Below the pieces are notes generated by a model. The model saw nothing but the letters and a program-made list of their open reading frames with translations, had not been told where the DNA came from and did not search any database. A program made the translations under genes and the position numbers. Of a stretch of 64,000 bases of DNA, positions 21,154 to 29,036 are shown in pieces. This DNA comes from Stenotrophomonas sepilia (lineage in GTDB: Bacteria; Pseudomonadota; Gammaproteobacteria; Xanthomonadales; Xanthomonadaceae). The stretch lies in contig NZ_LXXZ01000098.1 of the NCBI RefSeq assembly GCF_003244875.1, forward strand, positions 34,048 through 98,047, in the 5' to 3' direction. Numbering within the stretch: the first letter of the stretch is position 1; every line of letters begins with the position of its first letter.

Positions 21154-22136
21154 CGGCGCGGTGCTTCCACCTTGGCCAACAGTGCGCCCAGCACGTCGTC
21201 GGCGTCCTGGCCTTCGATCTGCAGCTCCGGGGCCAGTGCAATGCGGTGACGCAGCGCCGGGCGTGCGATGTCGCGCACGTCGTCGGGCGTGACGAAGTCA
21301 CGGCCGGCCAGCACCGCCTGCGCACGCGAGGCACGCACCAGCGCGATGCTGCCGCGTGGGCCGGCGCCGACCGCGACGCCCGGCCACTGCCGGGTCGCCG
21401 CCACAATCCGCACCGCGTAGTCGATCACTTCGTCATCGACGGTGATCGCCGCGGTCGCACGTTGCAGTTCCAGCAGCTCGCCAGCCCCCAGTACACGCGG
21501 CACCTGGCTCAGGTCGAAGTCGCTGGCGGCACGGCCACTGGTGATCGCGGTCACCATGCGCTTCTCGTCCTCCAGTTGCGGGTAGTCGATCAGCACCTTC
21601 AGCAGGAAGCGGTCCAGCTGTGCCTCTGGCAGCGGGTAGGTGCCTTCCTGCTCCAGCGGGTTCTGCGTGGCCAGCGCCATGAACGGCGGCGCCAGGGTGA
21701 ACGCCTTGCCTTCGATGGTCACCTGGCCTTCCTGCATCACTTCCAGCAGTGCCGACTGGGTCTTGGCCGGCGCACGGTTGATCTCGTCGGCCAACAGCAG
21801 ATTGGTGAACACCGGGCCACGGCGGATCCTGAAGCTCTCGCTCTTCGGGTCGTACACCGCATGGCCACTGACGTCGCTGGGCATCAGGTCGGGGGTGAAC
21901 TGCACGCGGCCGTAATCCAGTTCCAGGGCCTGTGCCAGTGCGCGCACCAGCAGGGTCTTGCCCAGCCCGGGCACGCCCTCGATCAGCACGTGGCCACCGG
22001 CCAGCAGCGCCACCAGGATCTGGTCCAGTACATCGGCCTGGCCAATGAAGGCGTGGCCGACGGCATCGCGGATGGCATCGACGCGTTCGATCAGGCGGGC
22101 GTTGGCGGCCGCCGGCAGCTCGGGGACTTCGGTCAT
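21150..22136 (-). CDS. MoxR-family AAA+ ATPase
   Basis: A 328-residue MoxR ATPase, a chaperone-like AAA+ protein that remodels or matures partner proteins. Walker A is IEGVPGLGKTLLVRALA (about 50-66), Walker B LLLADEINRAPAKTQSALLE, sensor 1 PFMALATQNPLEQEGTYPLPEA, and sensor 2 VGAGPRGSIALVRASRA. The ATG at 22136 is supported by the four-base ATGA overlap with the upstream gene and by the family start. The much longer open frame upstream is a shadow of that gene. Its neighbours DUF58, DUF4129 and DUF4350 are standard partners. Confidence 0.93.
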   Translation of the reverse strand: MTEVPELPAAANARLIERVDAIRDAVGHAFIGQADVLDQILVALLAGGHVLIEGVPGLGKTLLVRALAQALELDYGRVQFTPDLMPSDVSGHAVYDPKSESFRIRRGPVFTNLLLADEINRAPAKTQSALLEVMQEGQVTIEGKAFTLAPPFMALATQNPLEQEGTYPLPEAQLDRFLLKVLIDYPQLEDEKRMVTAITSGRAASDFDLSQVPRVLGAGELLELQRATAAITVDDEVIDYAVRIVAATRQWPGVAVGAGPRGSIALVRASRAQAVLAGRDFVTPDDVRDIARPALRHRIALAPELQIEGQDADDVLGALLAKVEAPRR

Positions 22137-23317
22137 AGCAGGGATCTCATCTGGAGCAGCAAGCGGATGCGCTCGCGCAGGGCGGAGGAATCGTGCGGCG
22201 GAGGGGGCGTGAGCGCGCTGGCAACGCGGTCTTGCGGCCACTTCAGCAGTTCGGCGATGGCCTGTTCGCGGGGGGCGCCCTCCAGTGCTGCAGCCACCGG
22301 TGCGCGCAGGCGCAGGCGATGCAGGAACAGGGCGAGCACGGCGTGGTACAGGCGCGCGCCGTGGCCGAAGCGCAGCAGCAGCTCGCCGCTGGCACGCACG
22401 TGTTCCAGCAGCGAGCGGCGTTCCAGCACCGGCGACGGCAGGCGGCTGCCGAAGCGTTGCGAACGGCCCCACAGCCAGCCCAGCAGGGCCAGCAGCAGCG
22501 GCGCCCACACCGGCCAGCCCTGGTAGAACAGGCGCGCCCACAGCGACGGCGGGCGGCTGGCGTAGACCAGCCAGAAAGTACCCTTGCCGTAGTTCGGATC
22601 GAGCAGATAACGGGTCAGGTCGCGGTGCGAGAGATCGTGCAGGCCGTCGCTGGCCTTGCCCGCAGCCGACGCCAGGCGTGCTGCCGGCGAATCCACCTCG
22701 CCGCGCATGAACTCCATGTCGGCCAGCACGCTCACCTTGCCCTGCCCGTGGCGCAGTCGCGCGAACACCAGGTTGCGCTCGTTGCCCCAACGCCGTTCGG
22801 CTTGTGTACGGGCGGCAAAGCCCAGCGTGAAGCGGCGACCACCGCAGAACTCCACATGGCTGGGATCGTCGATGACGTGGAACGGCTGGCAGTCGCTCTG
22901 CTGGTACAGGCTGTCCACGCCGAGCTGGTCCAGCAGCGGTCCCTGCGTACTGCTGGCGTCGTCCTCTGCGGGTGGCGGCGTACGCACCAGCAGATGGCCA
23001 CCACCATCGACCCAGGCCAGCAGGGCCCTGGCCGCCGGTGCCGGCAGTTCGCTGCTGTCCTGCAGCAGCACCACCGTATCGCGCGGACCCAGCGCCATCT
23101 GCTGCAGGTCCAGCCGCGGCCGCGAGTGCACGTCGATGCCATCGGCGCGCAGTGCCTGGCCAAGCACGTACAGCGGGTTGTAGCCAGCTTCGCCCTGCGG
23201 CGGCAGCTGCACGGTCTCGGTCACCCGCTCATGCGTGCGCAGAAAGAGGATCGTCAGCGGTACGCCGAGCAGCACCAGCCCGCCCAGCAACAGCGACCAG
23301 AACAGGCGCGGGCTCAT
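22133..23317 (-). CDS. DUF4350 domain membrane protein
   Basis: A 394-residue protein with a first membrane helix (about 5-24), a periplasmic or extracytoplasmic domain of DUF4350 type (YNPLYVLGQALRADGI, DTVVLLQDSSELPAPAARAL, WVDGGGHLLVRTPP), then a second helix near residue 270 (WPVWAPLLLALLGWLWGRS) and a cytoplasmic helical tail. DUF4350 resembles a glutamine-amidotransferase-like fold without an obvious catalytic triad. It is found in MoxR clusters across bacteria, but its job is unknown. The start at 23317 overlaps the previous gene by ATGA. Confidence 0.85.
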   Translation of the reverse strand: MSPRLFWSLLLGGLVLLGVPLTILFLRTHERVTETVQLPPQGEAGYNPLYVLGQALRADGIDVHSRPRLDLQQMALGPRDTVVLLQDSSELPAPAARALLAWVDGGGHLLVRTPPPAEDDASSTQGPLLDQLGVDSLYQQSDCQPFHVIDDPSHVEFCGGRRFTLGFAARTQAERRWGNERNLVFARLRHGQGKVSVLADMEFMRGEVDSPAARLASAAGKASDGLHDLSHRDLTRYLLDPNYGKGTFWLVYASRPPSLWARLFYQGWPVWAPLLLALLGWLWGRSQRFGSRLPSPVLERRSLLEHVRASGELLLRFGHGARLYHAVLALFLHRLRLRAPVAAALEGAPREQAIAELLKWPQDRVASALTPPPPHDSSALRERIRLLLQMRSLL

Positions 23318-24930
23318 GCCAGCCACCGGTATTGCTGGCGCAGCGTGTCGGCCAGTGCATCGAAATCGGCGCGGCTGGGCAGGCGGCCACCGTAGGCGGC
23401 GTACTGCCACATGCGCACGATGCGCGCGAACAGGTCACGGTCGGTGGCATCGGGCATGCGCCGCGACGCGCGCAGGCATTGCGCTTCGGTGGCACCGGGC
23501 GGAAGCGCGATGCCGCTGCGCTCGCCCACGGTGCGTACGCTGGCGCGGTACAGCAGGGCCAGCGCCTGACGTGGCCGGCCCTGGTCCCACAGCAGGCCGG
23601 CCTGGGTGGCCACGTCCGGCGGCAGCACGACCGGCAACTCCACCTGTTCCACCACCACCTGTGGTGCAGCCTCGGCCTTGCGCCGGCCACTGCCGCGCAG
23701 CCACGGCAGCCACAGACGGGCGGTCAACAACAGCACCAGCAGCAGGACGCCCAGCAGGCCCCACAGGCCCCACTCGGCCAGGCGCGCCAGCCAGGCAATC
23801 CCGGCCTTGCGGTTGCTGCGCTCGCCCTTGCTGCTGCCGTCGCTCTGCAGCGTCTTGTCTTCCTTCTTTTTTTCCTCGGCCTGTTCGATCGGCTTCCAGC
23901 GCGTGACCTGGCGGGTCGGGCGCTGCAGCGGATCCTCATAGGCGCGGTTCACCGCCTGGCGGAAACCGGCGGTGTCCACCGGCGCCGCACCGAAGATCAT
24001 CGTCGGCGTATTGGCCGGATCGTTGGCCGCAGTGGCGGGTTCTTCCGCACGGTCCTCGTCCTCTTTGGCACCGTCGGCCTGCTCAGCGACTGTCTGCGCG
24101 TCCTGCGCATGCACTGGCGCGGAGGCCAGCGGCAGGGCAAGGCACAGCAGCAGCGCCAGCGTCGATGCTGCCGGCAGCAGCCGCTCGCGCAGGCGGCGCA
24201 GGGCGATCTCCACATCCCACGCTTCCATCTGCGTACGCCGGTTCAAGTACAGGCCGAAGCCGGCGCCGACATAGAACGGTCCGATCAGCACCGATGCCAG
24301 CCAGCACGCCAGGTTGAAGCCCAGCTGCGCCCAGGCAGGCGTGTCCTGGCCGATCATGTCCCATGCGGCACGCCATGATTCGGACATCAGCTCCAGTGGC
24401 ATGAACATGAACACCGCGCCGATCGCGCCGGACACCAGCACGCCTTCAAAGGCCATGCAGGCCACGGTCAGCACGACGGCGGCGCCCGTGGCACCGGCCG
24501 CCACGGCGCGGCGGCGTGCACCGCGCTGGGCCGGCGCGTTGCCTTCCAGCAGGTTCACCGGCAGGCACAGGCTGCGCAGCACGCTGAAGCGGCGCCAGCC
24601 CAGGTAGCCCCAGAAGCCTGCATTGCCCCAGCTGCGCTGCGCGCGCAGCGCTGCCAGCGCGCCCACCGGCTCACCGAAGATGCCGCGCGACAGCACGTAC
24701 AGCGGTGCGCGCTCGAACAGCGGCTTGCACCACCACATCGCCAGCCAGGCCCAGCCGAACGCATCCAGCCACCAGCCCAACGCGTTGAAGATCACGAACA
24801 GCGGCGCACTGGCCAGCAGCCAGCTGCCCCATACCGCACGTGCGTGGCGGCGCGACAGGGCGCTGCCCAGCTCCATTGCTTCCCAGCCACTGCGCGCGCG
24901 CAGCGCCACGTCCAGGCGGTCAATGCGCAT
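23314..24930 (-). CDS. DUF4129-containing multi-helix membrane protein
   Basis: A 538-residue protein. The N-terminal 310 residues hold about five or six membrane helices, with a signal-like ALALLLCLALPLASAPVHAQ near residue 270. A charged linker follows (EQAEEKKKEDKTLQ), then one more helix (LWGLLGVLLLVLLLTARLWL) and a C-terminal DUF4129 domain (QALALLYRASVRTVGERSGI, ATDRDLFARIVRMWQYAAYG). DUF4129 commonly accompanies MoxR-DUF58 pairs. The start at 24930 overlaps the SpoIIM-like gene by 11 bases. Confidence 0.85.
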   Translation of the reverse strand: MRIDRLDVALRARSGWEAMELGSALSRRHARAVWGSWLLASAPLFVIFNALGWWLDAFGWAWLAMWWCKPLFERAPLYVLSRGIFGEPVGALAALRAQRSWGNAGFWGYLGWRRFSVLRSLCLPVNLLEGNAPAQRGARRRAVAAGATGAAVVLTVACMAFEGVLVSGAIGAVFMFMPLELMSESWRAAWDMIGQDTPAWAQLGFNLACWLASVLIGPFYVGAGFGLYLNRRTQMEAWDVEIALRRLRERLLPAASTLALLLCLALPLASAPVHAQDAQTVAEQADGAKEDEDRAEEPATAANDPANTPTMIFGAAPVDTAGFRQAVNRAYEDPLQRPTRQVTRWKPIEQAEEKKKEDKTLQSDGSSKGERSNRKAGIAWLARLAEWGLWGLLGVLLLVLLLTARLWLPWLRGSGRRKAEAAPQVVVEQVELPVVLPPDVATQAGLLWDQGRPRQALALLYRASVRTVGERSGIALPPGATEAQCLRASRRMPDATDRDLFARIVRMWQYAAYGGRLPSRADFDALADTLRQQYRWLA

Positions 24931-25912
24931 TGCCGCCTCCGCGCCCGCCGCGCCACAGCCACAGCAGCACGCCGGCCCACAGCACGCCGGCCACGCTGAA
25001 CTTGCCCCACGCCGGCACTTCGGCAATCGACGACCAGAACGCTTCGATGAACGCGGCCACCAGCAGCATGAACGCCACGCCCAGGCACAGCCGGGCCCCG
25101 ATGCGGCCGCCTTCGACCAGGGCATCCAGGCGGCTGCGCCGGCCGGGGGCCAGCAGTTTCATGCCCAGCTGCAGGCCGGCACCGCCGGCGATCACGATCG
25201 CGGTCAGCTCGAACGCACCATGGCCTGCGACGAAGCGCCAGAACGGATCGCCATGGCCGATGTGCTGCAGGTGGCCGGCCACTGAACCGATGATCACGCC
25301 GTTGAACAGCAGCACCAGCAGCGTGCCCAGGCCGGCCAGCAGGCCACTGGCGAAGGTACGCAGGGCGATGCTGATGTTGTTCAGGATGTAGTGGCCGAAC
25401 ATCATCCAGTCCGTGCCGCTGTCACGCCCGAGGCGTTCGGCCGCTGGATCGTACATGCGCTCCATCTCGGCGATCTGGCGGTTGTCCATCACCATGTGGA
25501 TCAGGTCCGGGTAGAGCTGCGCCAGCACGAAGCAGGCCACCGCCGGCAGCGCGAACATCGCCAGTGCCACCCACATGCTGCGCGCCTGGCTGCGCACCAG
25601 CAGCGGGAAGTCGGCCACCAGGAATTCCAGTGCACCGCGCCAGCGCGTCGGCGGCGTGCGGTACAGCACACTGTGGCCCTGCTGCATCAACTGCTGCAGG
25701 CGCTGCACCAGCTGCGGGCTGTAGCCGCGCTCGCGGGCCAGTGCCAGCTGCTGGCATAGGCGCCGGTAGCGCTGCGGGAAGGCGGCGTCGTCCACTGCCA
25801 GCGCGCTGGCCTTGCGCCGCGTGCGGCGCGCAGCACCAGCACGCAGCAGCAGCCAGTGTTCCAGGTCCTGCCATTCCTGCTGGTAGCGGGCGACGAACTG
25901 TTCCTGCTTCAT
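24920..25912 (-). CDS. SpoIIM-like (stage II sporulation protein M family) membrane protein
   Basis: A 330-residue membrane protein of the SpoIIM/DUF95 family. An N-terminal helical cytoplasmic part (MKQEQFVARYQQEWQDLEHW) precedes about five or six membrane helices; GHYILNNISIALRTFASGLL and FVAGHGAFELTAIVIAGGAG are characteristic family segments. Despite its name the family is widespread in non-sporulating bacteria and often lies in MoxR operons with RDD proteins. The precise role is unknown. Overlap with the upstream RDD gene by ATGA fixes the start at 25912. Confidence 0.88.
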   Translation of the reverse strand: MKQEQFVARYQQEWQDLEHWLLLRAGAARRTRRKASALAVDDAAFPQRYRRLCQQLALARERGYSPQLVQRLQQLMQQGHSVLYRTPPTRWRGALEFLVADFPLLVRSQARSMWVALAMFALPAVACFVLAQLYPDLIHMVMDNRQIAEMERMYDPAAERLGRDSGTDWMMFGHYILNNISIALRTFASGLLAGLGTLLVLLFNGVIIGSVAGHLQHIGHGDPFWRFVAGHGAFELTAIVIAGGAGLQLGMKLLAPGRRSRLDALVEGGRIGARLCLGVAFMLLVAAFIEAFWSSIAEVPAWGKFSVAGVLWAGVLLWLWRGGRGGGNAH

Positions 25913-26598
25913 CGCCGCCCCAACAGCCAGTTGGCCATGGCATACAGGCGCAGTACGCCGACCTGGCCGTGGGTGCCGGTCAGCGGTTCGGCGATGCCGG
26001 CCAGTTCCTGCTGGCGGGCCGCCGACAGCCGTGGCGCGCGCTCGGCGAAGGCCATCAGCGCGGCCTGCTCTTCCGGTCGCAGCGGCTGCGGCGGGACCAG
26101 CACGCTGTCGATGGTGGGCGGAGGCGGCAGGTACAGCACGGGCGCATGCACCACCACGGTGCCGGCCACCAGATCGCCCAGGCGACGGCCATGGGGATCG
26201 AACAGGCTGCTGATCAGGCCCAGTGCATAGCCGAACGGCAGCATGTCCACGGTGCGCAGCAGGTTGCGGGTGATGGCAGCCATCCAGCCTACCGGCGCGC
26301 CATCGCGCGCAAGCACGCGCAGGCCCAGCACGCGCTTGCCGAGGGTACGACCCCACAGCGCTTCGCAGACGATCGGGTAGGCCCAGTACACCAGGAACAT
26401 CAGCACCAGGCCGAGCCCGGAGCCGAACGAATCCAGCAGTGCCAGTGGAATCGACATCACCACCAGTACCGCGATGCGCACGCCCAGATCCACCAGCCAC
26501 GCCATCGCCCGTGGCACCGGGCCGGCTGCCGGCAGCTGCAGCGGCACACCCTCCGGCGTCACCACCTCGCGGTAGGTATCGAGCATCGGTGCGGCCAT
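25909..26598 (-). CDS. RDD family membrane protein, first gene of the MoxR operon
   Basis: A 229-residue protein with an RDD domain: PRAMAWLVDLGVRIAVLVVM (Arg, Asp and Asp in and near the first helix), ALWGRTLGKRVLGLRV and GRRLGDLVAGTVVV. Some RDD proteins transport ions, but most are uncharacterised. Three or four helices occupy residues 30-150 and the tail (PPPPTIDSVLVPPQPLRPEE) is soluble. ATG at 26598 or at 26586 could start. It is the first gene of the operon; the promoter should lie in the 124-base gap before the carbonic anhydrase gene. Confidence 0.88.
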   Translation of the reverse strand: MAAPMLDTYREVVTPEGVPLQLPAAGPVPRAMAWLVDLGVRIAVLVVMSIPLALLDSFGSGLGLVLMFLVYWAYPIVCEALWGRTLGKRVLGLRVLARDGAPVGWMAAITRNLLRTVDMLPFGYALGLISSLFDPHGRRLGDLVAGTVVVHAPVLYLPPPPTIDSVLVPPQPLRPEEQAALMAFAERAPRLSAARQQELAGIAEPLTGTHGQVGVLRLYAMANWLLGRR

Positions 26599-26722
26599 CA
26601 GTGCGATAGCCTTCGTTGTGGGCGCCGGAGTCCTCTCCGGCAGGCAGCCACAGGCATGGGGGGTCTCGACAGGTCCTGGTCGGGCCCAGACTTTAGCAGA
26701 GCCGCATGGCGGCGTTGGCTGC

Positions 26723-27253
26723 TCAGCCCAGGTATTCGTCCTTCAGCCGCACGTAGTGGTCGGCCGAGTAGTGCAGCGACTCGATCTCCTTGTCGCTCAG
26801 CGTGCGCGCCGGGCGGGCCGGATTGCCCACCCACAGCTCGCCTTCGCCGACCACCTTGCCCGGGCCGACCACCGCACCGGCGCCGACGAAGCCATGGCGC
26901 TCGACGCGCGCACCGTCGAGGATGCAGGCGCCCATGCCGATCAGGCTGTAGTCGCCGATCGTGCAGGCATGGATGATGCAGCCGTGGCCGACGGTCACGC
27001 CTTCGCCGATCAGGGTCGGGTAGCCGGCCTTGTTGTAGGGGCTGTGGTGGCTGACGTGGATGATGGTGCCATCCTGCACGTTGGTGCGCGCGCCGATGCG
27101 CACGTGATTGACATCACCGCGGATGACCGTGCCCGGCCACACCGATACGTCCTCGGCCAGCTCCACGTCACCGATGACGGTGCAGGCAGGATCGATATAC
27201 ACGCGCTCGCCGAGGACGGGCATCTTGTCGCGGAAGGGGCGCAGCGGGTTCAT
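26723..27253 (-). CDS. yrdA: Gamma-class carbonic anhydrase family protein (YrdA-like)
   Basis: A 176-residue left-handed beta-helix protein made of hexapeptide repeats (TVIGDVELAEDVSVWPGTVI, RIGARTNVQDGT). The three metal-ligand His of the gamma family lie in IIHVSHHS and VGHGCIIHAC. Relatives such as E. coli YrdA bind zinc, but carbonic anhydrase activity is often weak or unproven. The C-terminal helix (SDKEIESLHYSADHYVRLKD) is typical. It stands alone with SMAG repeats upstream. Confidence 0.9.
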   Translation of the reverse strand: MNPLRPFRDKMPVLGERVYIDPACTVIGDVELAEDVSVWPGTVIRGDVNHVRIGARTNVQDGTIIHVSHHSPYNKAGYPTLIGEGVTVGHGCIIHACTIGDYSLIGMGACILDGARVERHGFVGAGAVVGPGKVVGEGELWVGNPARPARTLSDKEIESLHYSADHYVRLKDEYLG

Positions 27254-27299
27254 CGGTGTCTCCGGAAATCAGGGCGTTCGCGACGATGATACCCGTGTG

Positions 27300-27374
27300 G
27301 TAGTGCCGGCCGCTGGCCGGCAACCACGGAAATCCAGGCGTGCCGCGCGGTTGCCGGCCAGCGGCCGGCACGAC
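27300..27374. repeat. SMAG inverted dimer, copy A flanking the nucleotidyltransferase gene
   Basis: Left unit 27300-27322 (GTAG, core TGCCGGCCGCTGGCCGGCA) and right unit 27352-27374 with CGAC in place of CTAC. The 30-base spacer (starting ACCACGGAAATCCAGGCGTG) also appears, with three or so changes, in the dimer at 28269-28343. Confidence 0.88.
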
Positions 27375-27393
27375 CGGAAGCAGCTGCGGCTCT

Positions 27394-28215
27394 TCATGCC
27401 GGCGCGTGCCTGGCCAGCACCTGCCGGAACAGCTCATCCAGCCACGCCGCATCACCGTGTCCAACGGGCAGCTGTGGCGCCTGCGCAGTCCGGGTGGCCA
27501 GCTCACGATCGATGAAATCGCTGATCGCCGCGATGCGTGGTCCGGCATTGACCTCGGCACTGGCGCGTTTCACTACCAGCAGGGCATCGATGGCTTCACG
27601 CACCGGGCCATGTGGCAGCAGTCGATCCAGCAGATCCTCGAAGGCCATCGGCGGAGGTGTCTGCTCGTGCTCGATCCACTGGCAGGCCAGCAGTGGGCGC
27701 AGCACGTACAGGTACTTCTTGGTGCGTACCATCTCGCCACGCAGGTACCCGCGATGGTTCGAGCGTGCCATGCTGAAGTAGTGCCACCACGTGCCCAGCG
27801 GCGAATAGAAGGACTTTGCGGCCTCCCACAGCTGCGCCACGGCGGCGTCGTCCTGCCGGTACACGATCGGAGAACGCAGCCATTCGATCAGTGTCGGATT
27901 GGATTTTGAGACCAGCCGCAGTGCCTTGCGCAGGTCCCAGCCGCTGACGTCGAGCTCATCGTCGATCGGCAGTTCGATCACATCGCGCTGCGCTTCGCCG
28001 GGACCGGTGCTCTCGTTGACGCTGAGATACCACGGCTGGCGATGCACGTAGATGAAGCGTGCGTCGTAGTCGCTGTCCGGGGAGGAAAAGCCCCAGCCAC
28101 GGCTACCCGACTCGCAGGCCAGCAGCACGCGTACGTCGTAGCGCTGTTCGATGTCGGCCAGGGTGGAAAGGATGGCGGCGCGCTTGTCCGGCGCGATCGG
28201 ATGAATGTCGTCCAT
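27394..28215 (-). CDS. YcgL-type predicted nucleotidyltransferase
   Basis: A 273-residue protein with the nucleotidyltransferase (DNA polymerase beta-like) signature GSRGWGFSSPDSDYDARFIY near residues 37-56, in which the two Asp would bind catalytic metal. The rest (ALRLVSKSNPTLIEWLRSPI, RSNHRGYLRGEMVRTKKYLY, VLRPLLACQWIE) matches the COG3541/YcgL group, whose substrate is unknown. Phages and bacteria both carry it. The ATG at 28215 is the family start; the longer reading frame is a shadow of smeR. The gene is bracketed by two near-identical SMAG dimers, which could promote its loss or transfer. Confidence 0.85.
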   Translation of the reverse strand: MDDIHPIAPDKRAAILSTLADIEQRYDVRVLLACESGSRGWGFSSPDSDYDARFIYVHRQPWYLSVNESTGPGEAQRDVIELPIDDELDVSGWDLRKALRLVSKSNPTLIEWLRSPIVYRQDDAAVAQLWEAAKSFYSPLGTWWHYFSMARSNHRGYLRGEMVRTKKYLYVLRPLLACQWIEHEQTPPPMAFEDLLDRLLPHGPVREAIDALLVVKRASAEVNAGPRIAAISDFIDRELATRTAQAPQLPVGHGDAAWLDELFRQVLARHAPA

Positions 28216-28268
28216 GCAGTCGTGTTCGTAATGTCGAGCGTGCTCGACTGTAACGCAGGTGCGCACGG

Positions 28269-28343
28269 GTAGTGCCGGCCGCTGGATGGCAACCACGGAA
28301 ATCCAGGCGTGCCACGAGGCTGCCGGCCAGCGGCCGGCACTAC
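28269..28343. repeat. SMAG inverted dimer, copy B flanking the nucleotidyltransferase gene
   Basis: Left unit 28269-28291 with an imperfect stem (GGATGGCA in place of GGCCGGCA) and a perfect right unit 28321-28343 ending CTAC. It shares its spacer sequence with the dimer at 27300, in the same orientation, so the two form direct repeats 969 bases apart. It also lies four bases past the smeR stop. Confidence 0.88.
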
Positions 28344-28346
28344 CGG

Positions 28347-29036
28347 CTAGGGTTCGTAGCTGTAGCCCATGCCATACACCGAACGGATCGGTTCGCCTTC
28401 CATGCCGGCGTCGGCCAGCTTGCGGCGCAGGTTGCGCACGTGGCTGTCGACGGTGCGGTCGACCACCACGCGATGGTCCAGATAGAGGCGGTCGAGCAGC
28501 TCGTCGCGCGCCCAGATCCGGCCCGGCGTGGCCAGCAGCGTGCGCAGCAGGCGGTATTCGACCGGGGTCAGGTCCAGGCCCTTGCCGTTCCAGGTGGCGC
28601 GGGCTGCCGGTTCGTCGATATGCAGCCCGCTGTTGGCCCGCGCAGCGGGGTCCGGGCGGTAGCGACGCAGCACCGCCATCACCCGTGCGACCACTTCGCG
28701 CGGACTGAACGGCTTGCAGATGTAGTCGTCGGCACCGACTTCCAGGCCCAGCAGGCGGTCGATCTCTTCCACCCGTGCGGTGACCATGATCACCGGTACA
28801 TCGCTGCTGGCGCACAGTTCGCGGCACAGGTCCACGCCATCGCGCTGTGGCAGCATCAGGTCCAGCAGCACCAGGTCGGGCTGGTAGCGCGCGAATGCGT
28901 CGATCACCTGGCCGCCATCGTCCACCCATTCGCTGGTCATCCCGGCGGCGGCCAGGTAGTCGCGCAGCACCGAGGCCAGGCGTGGCTCATCCTCGACGAT
29001 CAGGATCTTCGCGGACGCGGCGGGGGACGGGCTCAT
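28347..29036 (-). CDS. smeR: Response regulator SmeR (OmpR/BaeR family)
   Basis: A 229-residue response regulator. The receiver domain (about 9-120) has the acidic pair in LIVEDEPRL, the phosphorylated Asp in DLVLLDLMLPQRDG, the Thr in IMVTARVEE and the Lys in YICKPFSPREVVARV. The DNA-binding winged helix (about 140-229) includes LTPVEYRLLRTLLATPGRIW and VVDRTVDSHVRNLRRKL. It overlaps the kinase gene by four bases. The position opposite a three-gene RND pump matches smeSR-smeABC of S. maltophilia, where this pair controls smeABC. The symbol rests on that context. Confidence 0.88.
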   Translation of the reverse strand: MSPSPAASAKILIVEDEPRLASVLRDYLAAAGMTSEWVDDGGQVIDAFARYQPDLVLLDLMLPQRDGVDLCRELCASSDVPVIMVTARVEEIDRLLGLEVGADDYICKPFSPREVVARVMAVLRRYRPDPAARANSGLHIDEPAARATWNGKGLDLTPVEYRLLRTLLATPGRIWARDELLDRLYLDHRVVVDRTVDSHVRNLRRKLADAGMEGEPIRSVYGMGYSYEP

